Shown here: one piece after another, positions 35,731-44,862 of the stretch | Layout: each line of letters opens with the position of its first letter | Position numbering within the stretch: position 1 is the first letter of the stretch | Position numbers and translations under genes: made by a program | Notes under the pieces: generated by a model | Told to the model about the DNA's origin: nothing | Databases searched by the model: none | Seen by the model: only the letters and a program-made list of their open reading frames with translations | Assembly (NCBI RefSeq): GCF_002906255.1 | Contig: NZ_POTC01000004.1 | Location: forward strand, 1 to 64,000 | Length of the DNA: 64,000 bases | From: Novacetimonas maltaceti | GTDB taxonomy: Bacteria; Pseudomonadota; Alphaproteobacteria; Acetobacterales; Acetobacteraceae | Direction of reading: 5' to 3'

Positions 35731-37569
35731 ATGACTGCATCCCGTGCCACCGACCGCCGCGCGCCCGATACCGAAACATCGGCCATCAAGACCCTGCATG
35801 CCCTGCTGCCGTACCTGTGGCCGCCGCACAACCCGGCCGTGCGCCTGCGGGTGGTGGGGGTGTGCGTGCTGCTGGTGCTGGCGAAGGTCGCGACGATCTG
35901 CGTGCCCTACCTCTACAGCCGCGTGATCGACGCGCTGCATCCGGGGCCGTCGGCAGGGATGCTGCCGCTGCTGCTGGTCGTGGCCTATGGGGGGCTGCGG
36001 ATGCTGGCCGCGGGGCTGGGGGAACTGCGTGACGCGCTGTTCGCGCCGCTGCGCTTTCGCATCAGCCGTGTCGCCGCCATCCGCAGTTTCGAGCACATGC
36101 ACCAGCTGTCGCTGCGCTTTCACCTCAACCGGCAGTCCGGCAGCGTCACCCGCGCCATCGCGCGCGGGACGGAGGCGATCGAGACGCTGCTGCGCGTGGG
36201 CGTGTTCAACGTGGTGCCGACCCTGATCGAGGCGCTGATGGTCATCATCGTCATCTGGCGCCTGTTCGACTGGCGCTATGCCATCATCATGCTGGTGGCG
36301 GTGGCGGCGTATGTGGGCTTTACGGTGTCGTTCACATCATGGCGGATCGGGCTGCGCCGCCGCATGAACGAGATCAACAGCGAGGCAAGCTGGAAGGCGC
36401 TCGACAGCCTGCTCAACTACGAGACGGTCAAGTATTTCGGCAACGAGGCGCATGAACGCGACCGCTACGAGGACGCGCAGGACCGTTATGAAAAGGCGGC
36501 GATCCGTACGCAGCTTTCGCTCAACGGGCTGAATTTCGGGCAGGCGGCGATCATTGCCGTGGCCCTGATCGCGGTCATGCTGATGGCCGCGCGCGACGTG
36601 GAGGCCGGGCGGCTGAGCGTCGGGCATTTCGTGCTGGTCAACACCTACCTGATGCAGCTTTACCTGCCGCTGAACTTCCTGGGCAGCGTCTATTCCTCCC
36701 TGCGCAATTCGCTGGTGGACCTTGAGCACATGTTCGCGCTGCTCGACGAGCGTTCCGACGTGGTGGACCGTCAAGGCGCGCGGACGCTGCCCGCCCGCCT
36801 TGACGAGGCCCCGGCCGCCGATGTCCGCTTCCGCCACGTGCGCTTCGGCTACCGGCCGGGGCGCGAGATCCTGCATGACGTCAGCTTCCACGTCCGCGCG
36901 GGCAGCCGTGTCGCCATCGTCGGGCCGACAGGGGCGGGCAAGTCCACCATCAGCCGCCTTCTGTTCCGCTTCTATGACGTGGATGCAGGGTCGATCGAGG
37001 TCGATGGCCATGATATCCGCGACTATGCACAGTCCGCCCTGCGCGCGGCCATCGGCGTCGTGCCGCAGGATACGATCCTGTTCAACGACACCATCGGCTA
37101 CAACATCGCCTATGGCTGCCTTGGCGCGACGCAGGCGCAGGTCGAGCAGGCGGCGCGGCTGGCGCGGATCCACGACTTCATCGCCTCGCTGCCCGATGGC
37201 TATGCCACGCGGGTGGGCGAACGCGGGCTGAAACTGTCGGGCGGGGAAAAGCAGAGGGTGGCGATCGCGCGCACCATCCTGAAGAACCCGCGCATCCTGC
37301 TGCTGGACGAGGCGACAAGCGCGCTCGATACCCGCACCGAACACGAGATCCAGTCCGCCCTGCGCACGGTCGCGGCCGACCGGACCACCATCATCATCGC
37401 CCACAGGCTGTCGACCGTGATCGATGCGGATGAAATCCTCGTGATGGAAAAGGGGGTGATCCGTGAACGGGGGGACCATCGCACCCTGCTTGAACGTGGG
37501 GGGCTATATGCCGGGATGTGGGCCGCGCAGGCGGAGGAAAACGCAAAGGCGCAGGTGCCGCAGGACTGA
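35731..37569 (+). CDS. Atm1/HMT1-type ABC exporter (fused membrane and ATPase domains)
   Basis: A 612-residue half-transporter. The membrane domain (about 20-330, six segments) contains 'SFEHMHQLSLRFHLNRQSGSVTRAIARG' (split) and 'LNYETVKYFGNEAHE', hallmarks of the Atm1/ABCB7/HMT1 group, which exports glutathione-linked sulfur or metal species. The ATPase has Walker A 'GPTGAGKSTISR', signature 'LSGGEKQRVAIARTI', Walker B 'ILLLDEATSALD' and His in 'IIAHRLSTV'. A sulfur-export role would complement the suf locus 9 kb away, which is inference. Confidence 0.93.
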   Translation: MTASRATDRRAPDTETSAIKTLHALLPYLWPPHNPAVRLRVVGVCVLLVLAKVATICVPYLYSRVIDALHPGPSAGMLPLLLVVAYGGLRMLAAGLGELRDALFAPLRFRISRVAAIRSFEHMHQLSLRFHLNRQSGSVTRAIARGTEAIETLLRVGVFNVVPTLIEALMVIIVIWRLFDWRYAIIMLVAVAAYVGFTVSFTSWRIGLRRRMNEINSEASWKALDSLLNYETVKYFGNEAHERDRYEDAQDRYEKAAIRTQLSLNGLNFGQAAIIAVALIAVMLMAARDVEAGRLSVGHFVLVNTYLMQLYLPLNFLGSVYSSLRNSLVDLEHMFALLDERSDVVDRQGARTLPARLDEAPAADVRFRHVRFGYRPGREILHDVSFHVRAGSRVAIVGPTGAGKSTISRLLFRFYDVDAGSIEVDGHDIRDYAQSALRAAIGVVPQDTILFNDTIGYNIAYGCLGATQAQVEQAARLARIHDFIASLPDGYATRVGERGLKLSGGEKQRVAIARTILKNPRILLLDEATSALDTRTEHEIQSALRTVAADRTTIIIAHRLSTVIDADEILVMEKGVIRERGDHRTLLERGGLYAGMWAAQAEENAKAQVPQD

Positions 37570-37692
37570 TGCCACGGCCCGGCAGACCTGCGGCGCGCGG
37601 AGGTCACGCATGGGCGCGCCCTCTGGTCAGCGGCGTGGGCAGGGTCCATATGAAGGACACGAACAGACAAGCCGGAAGGGAGCTTTCCTGAA

Positions 37693-37980
37693 ATGACGGA
37701 TACGAACAACACGCCCCATGACGCCGCCGGGGCCGGGCAGGATGGCGGCATCCCCGCCGAACTGAGCCATTGCGGCGCGGTCGTGGACAAGGCGATCGAA
37801 TACATGCTGGGCGAAAACCTGCCGCCGGTCGCCATCTCCTCCGCGCTGCTGGGTGGCGCGCTGGGGCTGCTGTCGCGCACCATGGGGCAGGACGCCATGC
37901 AGGCGATGCTGGAGAACGCGCTGCACAGCGTGCAGGCGGGCGAACTGCACCCCGAACATGACCGCGCGGGCAAGAACTGA
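37693..37980 (+). CDS. Small protein of unknown function (95 residues)
   Basis: Not recognised. The first 20 residues are polar and Gly/Ala-rich. Residues about 25-85 look helical and amphipathic, with a moderately hydrophobic stretch 'PPVAISSALLGGALGLLSRTM' (split) too weak to call a membrane helix. It has a single Cys ('LSHCGAVVDKAIEYML'). The AAGGGAGCTTTCCTGAA upstream of ATG 37693 gives a ribosome site. It lies 123 bp after the Atm1-type exporter and before the rpmB promoter. Codon use fits the neighbours, so I take it as real. Confidence 0.65.
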   Translation: MTDTNNTPHDAAGAGQDGGIPAELSHCGAVVDKAIEYMLGENLPPVAISSALLGGALGLLSRTMGQDAMQAMLENALHSVQAGELHPEHDRAGKN

Positions 37981-38080
37981 GACACGGCCATTGCGTCCCG
38001 ATCCCCTGTCGAAACAGGGGGGGAGAGGGGCAAAAAACCCTGTTTTCAGACAAAAAACGCCGAATCATGGCATATCCGTC

Positions 38081-38109
38081 TTGACGGATTGCGGTGGTTT
38101 GGCGATAAG
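38081..38109 (+). promoter_or_regulatory. Predicted promoter of rpmB
   Basis: TTGACG (38081-38086), 17-bp spacer, GATAAG (38104-38109). The -35 overlaps a short palindrome TCCGTC-TT-GACGGA (38075-38088). Motif match only. Confidence 0.45.
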
Positions 38110-38182
38110 CCGCGCCTAATCTAGACGATCCTTAAGCCGGGCATCAGTGCCTCGGCCCCAGTCTTATCCGAGGATGATACTT

Positions 38183-38485
38183 ATGTCTCGCCGTTGCCAG
38201 ATCACGGGCAAAGGCGTGCTGACCGGAAACAACGTCAGCCACGCCAACAACAAGTCCCGCCGCCGTTTCCTGCCGAACCTGCAGGAAACCTCGCTCCTGT
38301 CCGACATCCTGGGCACGCCGGTGCGCCTGCGCCTGAGCACCAACGGGATCCGCACGGTCGAGCATAACGGCGGTCTGGACGCGTTCCTGCTGTCCACGCC
38401 CAACCGGAAGCTGACGCCCGAGGCGATGACCGTCAAGCGCCGCATCCTGCGCGTGCAGGGCCGCAAGGCCGCCGCCGCAGCCTGA
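38183..38485 (+). CDS. rpmB: 50S ribosomal protein L28
   Basis: A 100-residue L28: '[32 protein letters not shown]' (split) is diagnostic, with '[21 protein letters not shown]' following. The alphaproteobacterial form carries the longer C-terminal half seen here. The start ATG 38183 has GAGGATGA about 9 nt upstream. It lacks the usual rpmG partner; fusA follows 206 bp downstream. Confidence 0.97.
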   Translation: MSRRCQITGKGVLTGNNVSHANNKSRRRFLPNLQETSLLSDILGTPVRLRLSTNGIRTVEHNGGLDAFLLSTPNRKLTPEAMTVKRRILRVQGRKAAAAA

Positions 38486-38691
38486 AGGCGGCCACGACCC
38501 GCATCCCCGCCGTGAACGCGCGGGGATGGGGTGTCGCGCAAAGGCCTGGCCACGGTCAGGTCCGTTATTCCGTCGTGCCGGTCTGCATCGTCCAGCCATC
38601 GCGGCTTGGGGCGGGAGCAGCTCACGGTCCCGGCAGGCGCGAAGGGAACCCCGTCCCGTTCGCGCCCACGTTGTCTTGTGGAGGTTCTCCC

Positions 38692-40779
38692 GTGTCCGAC
38701 AAGTCTGATCTGTCCCTGATTCGCAATATCGGTATTACCGCGCACATCGATGCGGGTAAGACCACGACGACCGAACGCATCCTGTATTACACCGGTGTGT
38801 CGCACAAGATCGGTGAAGTCCATGAGGGCAACACCACCACCGATTACATGGCGCAGGAGCGTGAGCGCGGCATCACCATCACGTCCGCCGCCGTGACGTG
38901 CGAATGGGAAGGCCATCGCATCAACATCATCGACACCCCGGGCCACATCGACTTCAACATCGAAGTCAACCGCTCGCTGCGTGTGCTCGATGGCGCGGTG
39001 TTCATCATCGAGGGCGTCGCCGGCGTGCAGCCGCAGTCGGAAACCAACTGGCGTCTGGCTGACCGCTACAACGTCCCGCGCATCATCTTCATCAACAAGC
39101 TCGACCGTACCGGCGCCGATTTCTATCACGCGTTCGACACGCTGAAGGAAAAGCTGGACATCGTCGCGATCCCGCTGCAGCTGCCGATCGGCACGGAAGA
39201 GAACTTCGTCGGTGTCGTTGACCTGATCGAGATGAAGGCCATCGTCTGGGAAGGCGGCGAACTCGGCGCGAAGTTCCATGACGAGGAAATCCCCGCCGAC
39301 CTGCTGGAAAAGGCGAAGGAAGCCCGCCAGAACCTGCTCGACACCGCGCTGGCCGTCGATGACGCCGCGATGGAAGAGTATTTCGACAAGGGTGATGTCG
39401 ATGTCGCGACGCTGAAGCGCTGCATCAAGAAGGGCACCATCTCGGGCGAGTTCCGTCCCGTCCTGTGCGGCACGGCGTTCAAGAACAAGGGCGTGCAGCC
39501 GCTGCTCGATGCGGTCATCGACTTCCTGCCCGCGCCGGACGATGTCGAGGGCATCCGCATCGCGCCGCCGGAAGACGAGGAAGTTGACGAGAACAAGCTG
39601 CCGATCATCCCGGTCGATCCCGACGGGAAGTTCGCGGGCCTGGCGTTCAAGATCATCAACGACAAGTACGGCACGCTGACGTTCGTGCGTGTCTATCGTG
39701 GCGTGCTGCGCACCGGTGACACCGTGCTGAACACCACGAAGGGCCACAAGGAGCGTATCGGCCGCATCTTCCAGATGCACGCGGACAAGCGTGAGGAACT
39801 CAAGGAAGTGCATGCCGGTGACATCGCGGCGTTCGTCGGCCTGAAGGACACCCAGACGGGTGACACGCTGGCCGATGCCAGCGACCCGGTGGTGCTGGAA
39901 CGCATGACCTTCCCGGTTCCCGTCATCGACATCTCCGTCGAGCCGAAGACGAAGGACGCGGTGGAGAAGATGACGCTGGCGCTGCAGAAGCTGTCCGGTG
40001 AAGATCCCTCCCTGCGCCTGAAGACCGATCAGGAAACCGGCCAGACCATCCTGTCGGGCATGGGCGAACTGCACCTCGACATCATCATCGACCGCCTGCG
40101 CCGCGAATATGGCGTGGATGCGAACATCGGTGCGCCGCAGGTTGCGTATCGCGAGACGATCACACAGGCGCACACCGAAACCTATACCCACAAGAAGCAG
40201 TCGGGTGGTTCGGGCCAGTTCGCGGAAGTGAAGATCGAGTTCGCGCCGGTCGAGCGTAACGAAGGCATCTCCTTCGAGAACAAGGTCGTCGGTGGCGCCG
40301 TGCCGAAGGAATACATCCCGGCGGTTGAAAAGGGCATCATGGCGCAGGCCACGACGGGCGTGCTCGCGGGCTTCCCGACGGTGGACTTCAAGTTCACGCT
40401 GCTCGACGGTAAGTACCATGACGTCGACTCGTCCGCGCTGGCGTTCGAAATCGCTGCGAAGGCCTGCTTCCGTGAAGGCATGAAGAAGGCCGGTCCGGTC
40501 ATCCTCGAGCCGATCATGGACGTGGAAATCACCACCCCGAACGACCATGTCGGTGACGTGGTGGGTGACCTCAACCGTCGTCGTGGCATGATCCAGAACC
40601 AGGAAAGCTCCGGCTCGACCGTCATGGTCCGCGCGCTGGTGCCGCTGAAGGAAATGTTCGGCTACATCTCGCACCTGCGTTCGATGACGAAGGGCCGTGC
40701 GTCCTTCACGATGCAGTTCCATCACTACGATCCGGTGCCGCGCAACGTGGCAGAGGAAATCATGTCCAAGTCCGCCTGA
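38692..40779 (+). CDS. fusA: Elongation factor G
   Basis: A 695-residue translational GTPase that drives ribosomal translocation. P-loop '[15 protein letters not shown]', switch II '[16 protein letters not shown]', 'NKLDRTGAD' (NKxD) and the domain IV region '[21 protein letters not shown]' (split) with '[18 protein letters not shown]' near the end are EF-G features. It starts with GTG 38692 preceded by GTGGAGG; the frame opens to 38512 without similarity. It stands beside rpmB, not in the usual rpsL-rpsG-fusA-tuf operon, and its G-domain wording ('NIEVNRSL', '[10 protein letters not shown]') departs from the commonest alphaproteobacterial form. Confidence 0.93.
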   Translation: MSDKSDLSLIRNIGITAHIDAGKTTTTERILYYTGVSHKIGEVHEGNTTTDYMAQERERGITITSAAVTCEWEGHRINIIDTPGHIDFNIEVNRSLRVLDGAVFIIEGVAGVQPQSETNWRLADRYNVPRIIFINKLDRTGADFYHAFDTLKEKLDIVAIPLQLPIGTEENFVGVVDLIEMKAIVWEGGELGAKFHDEEIPADLLEKAKEARQNLLDTALAVDDAAMEEYFDKGDVDVATLKRCIKKGTISGEFRPVLCGTAFKNKGVQPLLDAVIDFLPAPDDVEGIRIAPPEDEEVDENKLPIIPVDPDGKFAGLAFKIINDKYGTLTFVRVYRGVLRTGDTVLNTTKGHKERIGRIFQMHADKREELKEVHAGDIAAFVGLKDTQTGDTLADASDPVVLERMTFPVPVIDISVEPKTKDAVEKMTLALQKLSGEDPSLRLKTDQETGQTILSGMGELHLDIIIDRLRREYGVDANIGAPQVAYRETITQAHTETYTHKKQSGGSGQFAEVKIEFAPVERNEGISFENKVVGGAVPKEYIPAVEKGIMAQATTGVLAGFPTVDFKFTLLDGKYHDVDSSALAFEIAAKACFREGMKKAGPVILEPIMDVEITTPNDHVGDVVGDLNRRRGMIQNQESSGSTVMVRALVPLKEMFGYISHLRSMTKGRASFTMQFHHYDPVPRNVAEEIMSKSA

Positions 40780-40807
40780 TCACGGCAGACGGGATAGACA
40801 GGAACAG

Positions 40808-40838
40808 GGCCAACCTCCTTTCGGGGGCTGGCCTTTTT
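40808..40838 (+). terminator. Intrinsic terminator after fusA
   Basis: GGCCA (40808-40812) pairs with TGGCC (40829-40833), the stem continuing inward through CCTCC/GGGGG-type pairs, followed by T5. It lies 28 bp after the fusA stop and just before repeat copy C. Confidence 0.85.
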
Positions 40839-40854
40839 CTTTGGGGTGGGGGCT

Positions 40855-41034
40855 TCTCAGGGCTCTGCCCTGAAACCCGCCAAAGGGCATTGCCCTTTGG
40901 AAACTAGGACTTTCCAGCCTATCGGGGCTTTACCGTTCCTGCCGGAACTGGGCAGCGGACCCAAATTTCAAAAGTTTTTGGTGAAGCTTTTTTCAAAAAG
41001 CTTCGAAAGCGCCGCCCTTTCAGGAAAAGGCGCT
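40855..41034. repeat. Dispersed palindromic repeat, copy C
   Basis: Module 1 (40855-40904) is identical over 50 bp to copy B: hairpins TCAGGGC-TCT-GCCCTGA (40857-40873) and CCAAAGGGC-ATT-GCCCTTTGG (40880-40900). Module 2 holds GAAGCTTTTT-TC-AAAAAGCTTC (40983-41004). A third, imperfect hairpin follows (about 41010-41032). It lies between the convergent fusA and MBL-hydrolase genes. Confidence 0.92.
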
Positions 41035-41065
41035 CCCCCGGACCGTTCATCATTATTGAAAAAGA

Positions 41066-41905
41066 CTACGCGTGGGCCCAGGTGTCGCCAGCCTGTATCG
41101 CCCGCCCGTCATCGCGCAGCTTTTCCAGATGCGCCCGCAGGTTCAGCAACGCCGCGCGGCGCAGGCCGGGGCGCAGGCGGTGATAGGCCGCATCGACAAT
41201 CTGTTCCGCCGTGCGCGGCTGTGCCGACAGCAGTGCCGCGATGCTTTCATGCCGTGACAGGCGGTGTTCGATCAGGCCACGCATGCAGGTTTCGGGCTGT
41301 TCGATGACCGGCCCATGCGCCGAAAGCAGCAGGCGCGGCCCGCGTTGCAGCAGGCGTTCCATGCTGTCGAGGAACATCTGCACCGACCCGTGGGGGGCAG
41401 GGGGGACAAGCGTCGTGGACCATCCCATGACATGGTCGCCCGTCAGGATGATGCCATCCGTGGTTTCCAGGCAGATGTGATCCGCCGCATGGCCGGGTGT
41501 GTACAGCACCCGCAGGCCCGCGACGAGGTCGAGGTCATGCAGCCCGACATCGGGCGTGAAGGTGGGTTCGGCGCTGCGGTGCCACGCATGGATGGGTGCG
41601 CCGGTGCGCCGTGACAGTGGCGCGGCCCCGTCGAGGTGGTCGTGATGGGTATGCGTCAGGAGGATATGCGTCAGCACCCGGCCATTCAGGGCGCGCTCCA
41701 CCGCGTCGAGGTGCGCGTCATCCGCCACGCCGGGATCAATGACGGCGCATCCCCCGCCTGCATGGTCGACAATCCATGTGTTGGTGCCGTTGCCGGTCAT
41801 CGGGCCGGGATTGCCGGCCACCACGCGGCGGATGGCGGGCGTGGCCGTGATCGCCACGCCATAGGGCGGTGGCGCCTCCACCACGCGCCAGTCATAGCGC
41901 GACAT
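41066..41905 (-). CDS. Metallo-beta-lactamase-fold hydrolase (LACTB2/glyoxalase-II-like)
   Basis: A 279-residue hydrolase. The metal-binding signature is 'LLTHTHHDHLDGAAPL' (about residue 85), with later ligands in 'YTPGHAADHICLE', 'ILTGDHVMGW' and 'LLSAHGPVI'. 'GTNTWIVDHAGGGCAVIDPGV' (split) opens the domain and a winged-helix-like C-terminal part follows, as in LACTB2-type proteins. Substrate unknown (thioester or nucleic acid hydrolysis are known in relatives). Its start is 3 bp from the stop of the upstream PEPC-like gene, so the two are co-transcribed. Confidence 0.9.
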   Translation of the reverse strand: MSRYDWRVVEAPPPYGVAITATPAIRRVVAGNPGPMTGNGTNTWIVDHAGGGCAVIDPGVADDAHLDAVERALNGRVLTHILLTHTHHDHLDGAAPLSRRTGAPIHAWHRSAEPTFTPDVGLHDLDLVAGLRVLYTPGHAADHICLETTDGIILTGDHVMGWSTTLVPPAPHGSVQMFLDSMERLLQRGPRLLLSAHGPVIEQPETCMRGLIEHRLSRHESIAALLSAQPRTAEQIVDAAYHRLRPGLRRAALLNLRAHLEKLRDDGRAIQAGDTWAHA

Positions 41906-41908
41906 GGG

Positions 41909-44710
41909 TCAGCCAAAGGCCCCGACATGGTGCATCACCCCTGTGCTGATTTCGCGGATCAGCGAGAACAGGCGCTGCATCGGTTCGAAAATCTCCGTGT
42001 ATTCGCGCATGTAGGTGCCTTCGTCGCGCGGGCCATGCGGTTCATGGAAATCAAGGTCGAAGCTGCGGTCGGCATGATAGGGGAAGATCTTTTCAAGCTC
42101 CCTGAGCACGTCGGGAATCTCGAGGCACAGGACCTTCGCCGTCAGCACGTCGCGGGTGAAGGCGTTGCGCGGCGCGAAATACGGGATGCGGGTGGACAGT
42201 AGCCAGATCTGCTCGATCACGGCGATGCGGATGGCATGCAGCAGCATTTCGTCGGCCTCCATCCTCGGTGCGCTGGACCATGCGTTGCGCAGGGCCAGAT
42301 GGTCGGATTGCAGGCGGCGGAACATGGATTGCGTGCAGGCCCAGAAATCCAGCCGTTCCAGCCCGTGCATCAGCGTCAGGCAGGCCTCCTGCTGCTTCGG
42401 GTCGTGATGGGAGGTCGCGCGTTGCAGCCACATGTCCGGGTCCAGCAGGCGGATGACACCGCGCAGGACGCCATCGCTGGAATGGGCCAGCGCATGGGCC
42501 GCGAAATCCAGTGCGCGGCGGAAACGCGGACTGTCGCTGAGGTAGCGTTCGAACGTATCGGGATGGCGCGCGGCGGCCGTGCCCAGTCCCTGCAATGTGT
42601 TCGCGCACCAGCCCAACTGCTGCAGGATGGCGTTGTTGGGAATGGCGCGCAGCTGGCTGGGATGGCGGATGCGCGTGGTGATGGCGGCCGCGTCGCTCTG
42701 CCGTGCGGAGGGGCGCGATCCTGTCTTGTCGATCAGCGACGGCCCGAACGCGCCCAGCAGCGCGGCATAGCCCGGGTCCTCCACCAGTCCCGTCATGCCC
42801 CGCGCGATGGCGGAGAAGAAATCGGCGGAGAAATCAGGCTCGTCATAGACCGGGTCCTCGTCGATGGAGGTCGCGGCAAACGCATGTTCGGCAATCACGC
42901 TGACGGTCGCGTCCGCCAGTGGCTGCGTCCCGAACAGCAGGTAGCCATCCCCGCCCTGGAACGCCGTCTCCTCGCGCAGGCGGATGCCGGCCTGCAGGAA
43001 GCGCATGCGGGCATGCGGGGGGGAGAGGTAGTCGAAACGGTCCGCCAGGCTGTAGGGGTGCGCGCCGCGCCCGATGCTCTCGCCATGGGTGTCGAACAGG
43101 ATCACCTCCACGAAGGCGAGGTCCCATTGCCGCAGCAGGTCGCAGACCTTCAGCCGCAGCCGCTCGATCAGGTAGGTCGCGGCCAGCTGCCCCACATAGC
43201 GCCCCGAATCCGAGAAACCGAACTGCAGGCTGAGCTTGCGCGTGCGCTGCAGGTAGGCGCGCCAGTGCGGCGAATGCAGGGCCTCCTCGATCAGGTGCTC
43301 GCCCTGTTCCAGCGCGTCCTGGGTCTCGAACAGGGGGGAGATCTCGATCATGTCCTCCACCCCCAGCAGGCGCGCCAGCCACAGCGCCGTCAGCAGGGTG
43401 TAGCCGGTTTCCGTCTCCGCGATCAGGAAGCGGATGGGGGTGGTGCGGTCGATATGGTGCAGGATCTGGCGCACCGTCATCATCAGCCGCCCCGCCGTGG
43501 ACTGTTCCACCAGCAGGGAGCCGAAATCGATGTCGATGGGCTGCGTCGTGTCCAGCGCCTCGTCCATGCGGGCGATCAGGGCGCGGCGCTGCGCATGGAT
43601 GTCGGGATTGTCGGTAATGCCCAGGCGCTGGCGCGCGGCATTGTGCAGCTGCGTGGAATTGAGCCGCACATGCGTATGTGCGGCCGACAGCCCGTGGGCC
43701 ATGAAGCCCGCGCGCGCGACCGCCAGCGTCATCTTGTCATCGGGGGTGGCGGCGTCGATCGCCTCGGCAAAGGTGGGGGCGAGGTCGTTGCTGCTGGTCA
43801 GGGCATCGCCGCGGCGGCCGATCAGGACGGCGGCGAAATCGGCCACGGCCTGCGGGTCGGCGCTGCCGGGGCAGGCGGCGATCTGTGCTTCCACCGCCTC
43901 GATGGCGCGGGTGATGCGTTCCTGCAGGTCGTTGGGAATGGAGGTGGCAGGCGCGATCTGCGCGCCCAGCCGCGTCAGCTGCATGTGTTTCATGCGCAGC
44001 CGCAGCCGCAGCGTATCCCACCAGCCGATGTCGGTGCGGCCGTCCGTGTCGTACCCGACCCAGCTGGTCATGATGATCGGACGCGGCGCCAGCGTGGCCC
44101 ACAGCTGCGGCCAGTGGGCCCGCGCCTCTGTCAGGAGGATGCGCGTCAGGCGGTCCAGCGCATTGCGCCCGCGCAGGATCGCCTGCGTCGCCAGCGTGAA
44201 CTCCTCGTCCAGCGTCGGTGGCGCCGCGCGGCGGTGCGTCAGGAAGGCCGGGACATCGGCCGGGGGCTGCTGCGGGTTCTGCGTCGCCATGTCGGCAAGG
44301 CATTCATAGACCGGGTTGGCCAGCGCGAAGGTGGGATGGGCGGTGAACACGGCGGCAAAGCGGCTGCGTTCGGTCGCCGCGCGGAAACGGGCGATGGGCA
44401 CCGGGCTGTCATTGGGGTCGGGCTGCATGATGCGGCGCGCCACGTCGCGCATGCGCTGTTCGATGACCGCGTCATCCACGCCGCCGACATAGGCGGCGAT
44501 ATGGCAGGCGCGCCGGGCGAAGGCGGCATCGCGCAGGCGGCGCACCCATTCCTCCAGCGCGTCGATCGACAGGCCATCCCTGTCGATCTGCCGCCCGATG
44601 CTGCGTGCCAGCGTCATGACCGGGTTGTCGGAAAGGGCGGGGATCGCCACAAGTTCGCGGGCCTGCTGCTGCAGCATGTCTGTCGCATGAGGGGCAGAGG
44701 CCTGAGACAT
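41909..44710 (-). CDS. Phosphoenolpyruvate-carboxylase-family protein with altered active-site motifs
   Basis: A 933-residue protein aligning to PEPC by eye along its length: 'AAVFTAHPTFALANP', 'IIMTSWVGYDTDGRTDIGWW', 'IEISPLFETQDALE', 'GFSDSGRYVGQLAATY', 'FDTHGESIGRGAHP' and 'GSRPSARQ...LRAIPNN'. The His of TAHPT, the Glu of LFET, the Asp of SDS and one Arg (GRG) are kept. However, the catalytic 'DSxKDxG' Lys is Arg here, 'FHGRGGS' is FDTHGES, and the 'TEQGE..R.KYG' segment is not recognisable. Function as PEPC (oxaloacetate from PEP) is plausible but uncertain. ATG 44710 has AGGA upstream; ATG 44737 is an alternative. Confidence 0.75.
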   Translation of the reverse strand: MSQASAPHATDMLQQQARELVAIPALSDNPVMTLARSIGRQIDRDGLSIDALEEWVRRLRDAAFARRACHIAAYVGGVDDAVIEQRMRDVARRIMQPDPNDSPVPIARFRAATERSRFAAVFTAHPTFALANPVYECLADMATQNPQQPPADVPAFLTHRRAAPPTLDEEFTLATQAILRGRNALDRLTRILLTEARAHWPQLWATLAPRPIIMTSWVGYDTDGRTDIGWWDTLRLRLRMKHMQLTRLGAQIAPATSIPNDLQERITRAIEAVEAQIAACPGSADPQAVADFAAVLIGRRGDALTSSNDLAPTFAEAIDAATPDDKMTLAVARAGFMAHGLSAAHTHVRLNSTQLHNAARQRLGITDNPDIHAQRRALIARMDEALDTTQPIDIDFGSLLVEQSTAGRLMMTVRQILHHIDRTTPIRFLIAETETGYTLLTALWLARLLGVEDMIEISPLFETQDALEQGEHLIEEALHSPHWRAYLQRTRKLSLQFGFSDSGRYVGQLAATYLIERLRLKVCDLLRQWDLAFVEVILFDTHGESIGRGAHPYSLADRFDYLSPPHARMRFLQAGIRLREETAFQGGDGYLLFGTQPLADATVSVIAEHAFAATSIDEDPVYDEPDFSADFFSAIARGMTGLVEDPGYAALLGAFGPSLIDKTGSRPSARQSDAAAITTRIRHPSQLRAIPNNAILQQLGWCANTLQGLGTAAARHPDTFERYLSDSPRFRRALDFAAHALAHSSDGVLRGVIRLLDPDMWLQRATSHHDPKQQEACLTLMHGLERLDFWACTQSMFRRLQSDHLALRNAWSSAPRMEADEMLLHAIRIAVIEQIWLLSTRIPYFAPRNAFTRDVLTAKVLCLEIPDVLRELEKIFPYHADRSFDLDFHEPHGPRDEGTYMREYTEIFEPMQRLFSLIREISTGVMHHVGAFG

Positions 44711-44862
44711 CAGAGGGTCCTGTCGTAAAGATTGCATGATGCCCCCAACGTCCCATGTTCGCCGCCGCTTCGCAATCGCCACGGGGTTGTGTTCACGTGT
44801 ATTTGGAGGTTCCCGGCCACGGCGTATTGGGTCCGGAGACACATAATGGTATCAAAAGGTTC

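Noticed and set aside
38003-38020. Hairpin CCCCTGT-CGAA-ACAGGGG after the 95-residue protein gene
   Set aside because: Clear stem-loop but followed by G-rich sequence, not T-rich, so not called as a terminator; could still be a weak structure.
38164-40725. Minus-strand open frame of about 853 codons opposite rpmB and fusA
   Set aside because: Antisense shadow of highly conserved fusA codons; no domain recognisable.
20669-41034. Repeats considered as CRISPR or as a composite transposon
   Set aside because: Copies are single, tens of kilobases apart, palindromic, without spacers, cas genes or transposase between them; the DNA between is core chromosome.
42236-44728. Plus-strand open frame of about 830 codons opposite the PEPC-family gene
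   Set aside because: Gln/Arg/Gly-rich shadow frame with no motif; the minus strand carries PEPC motifs throughout.
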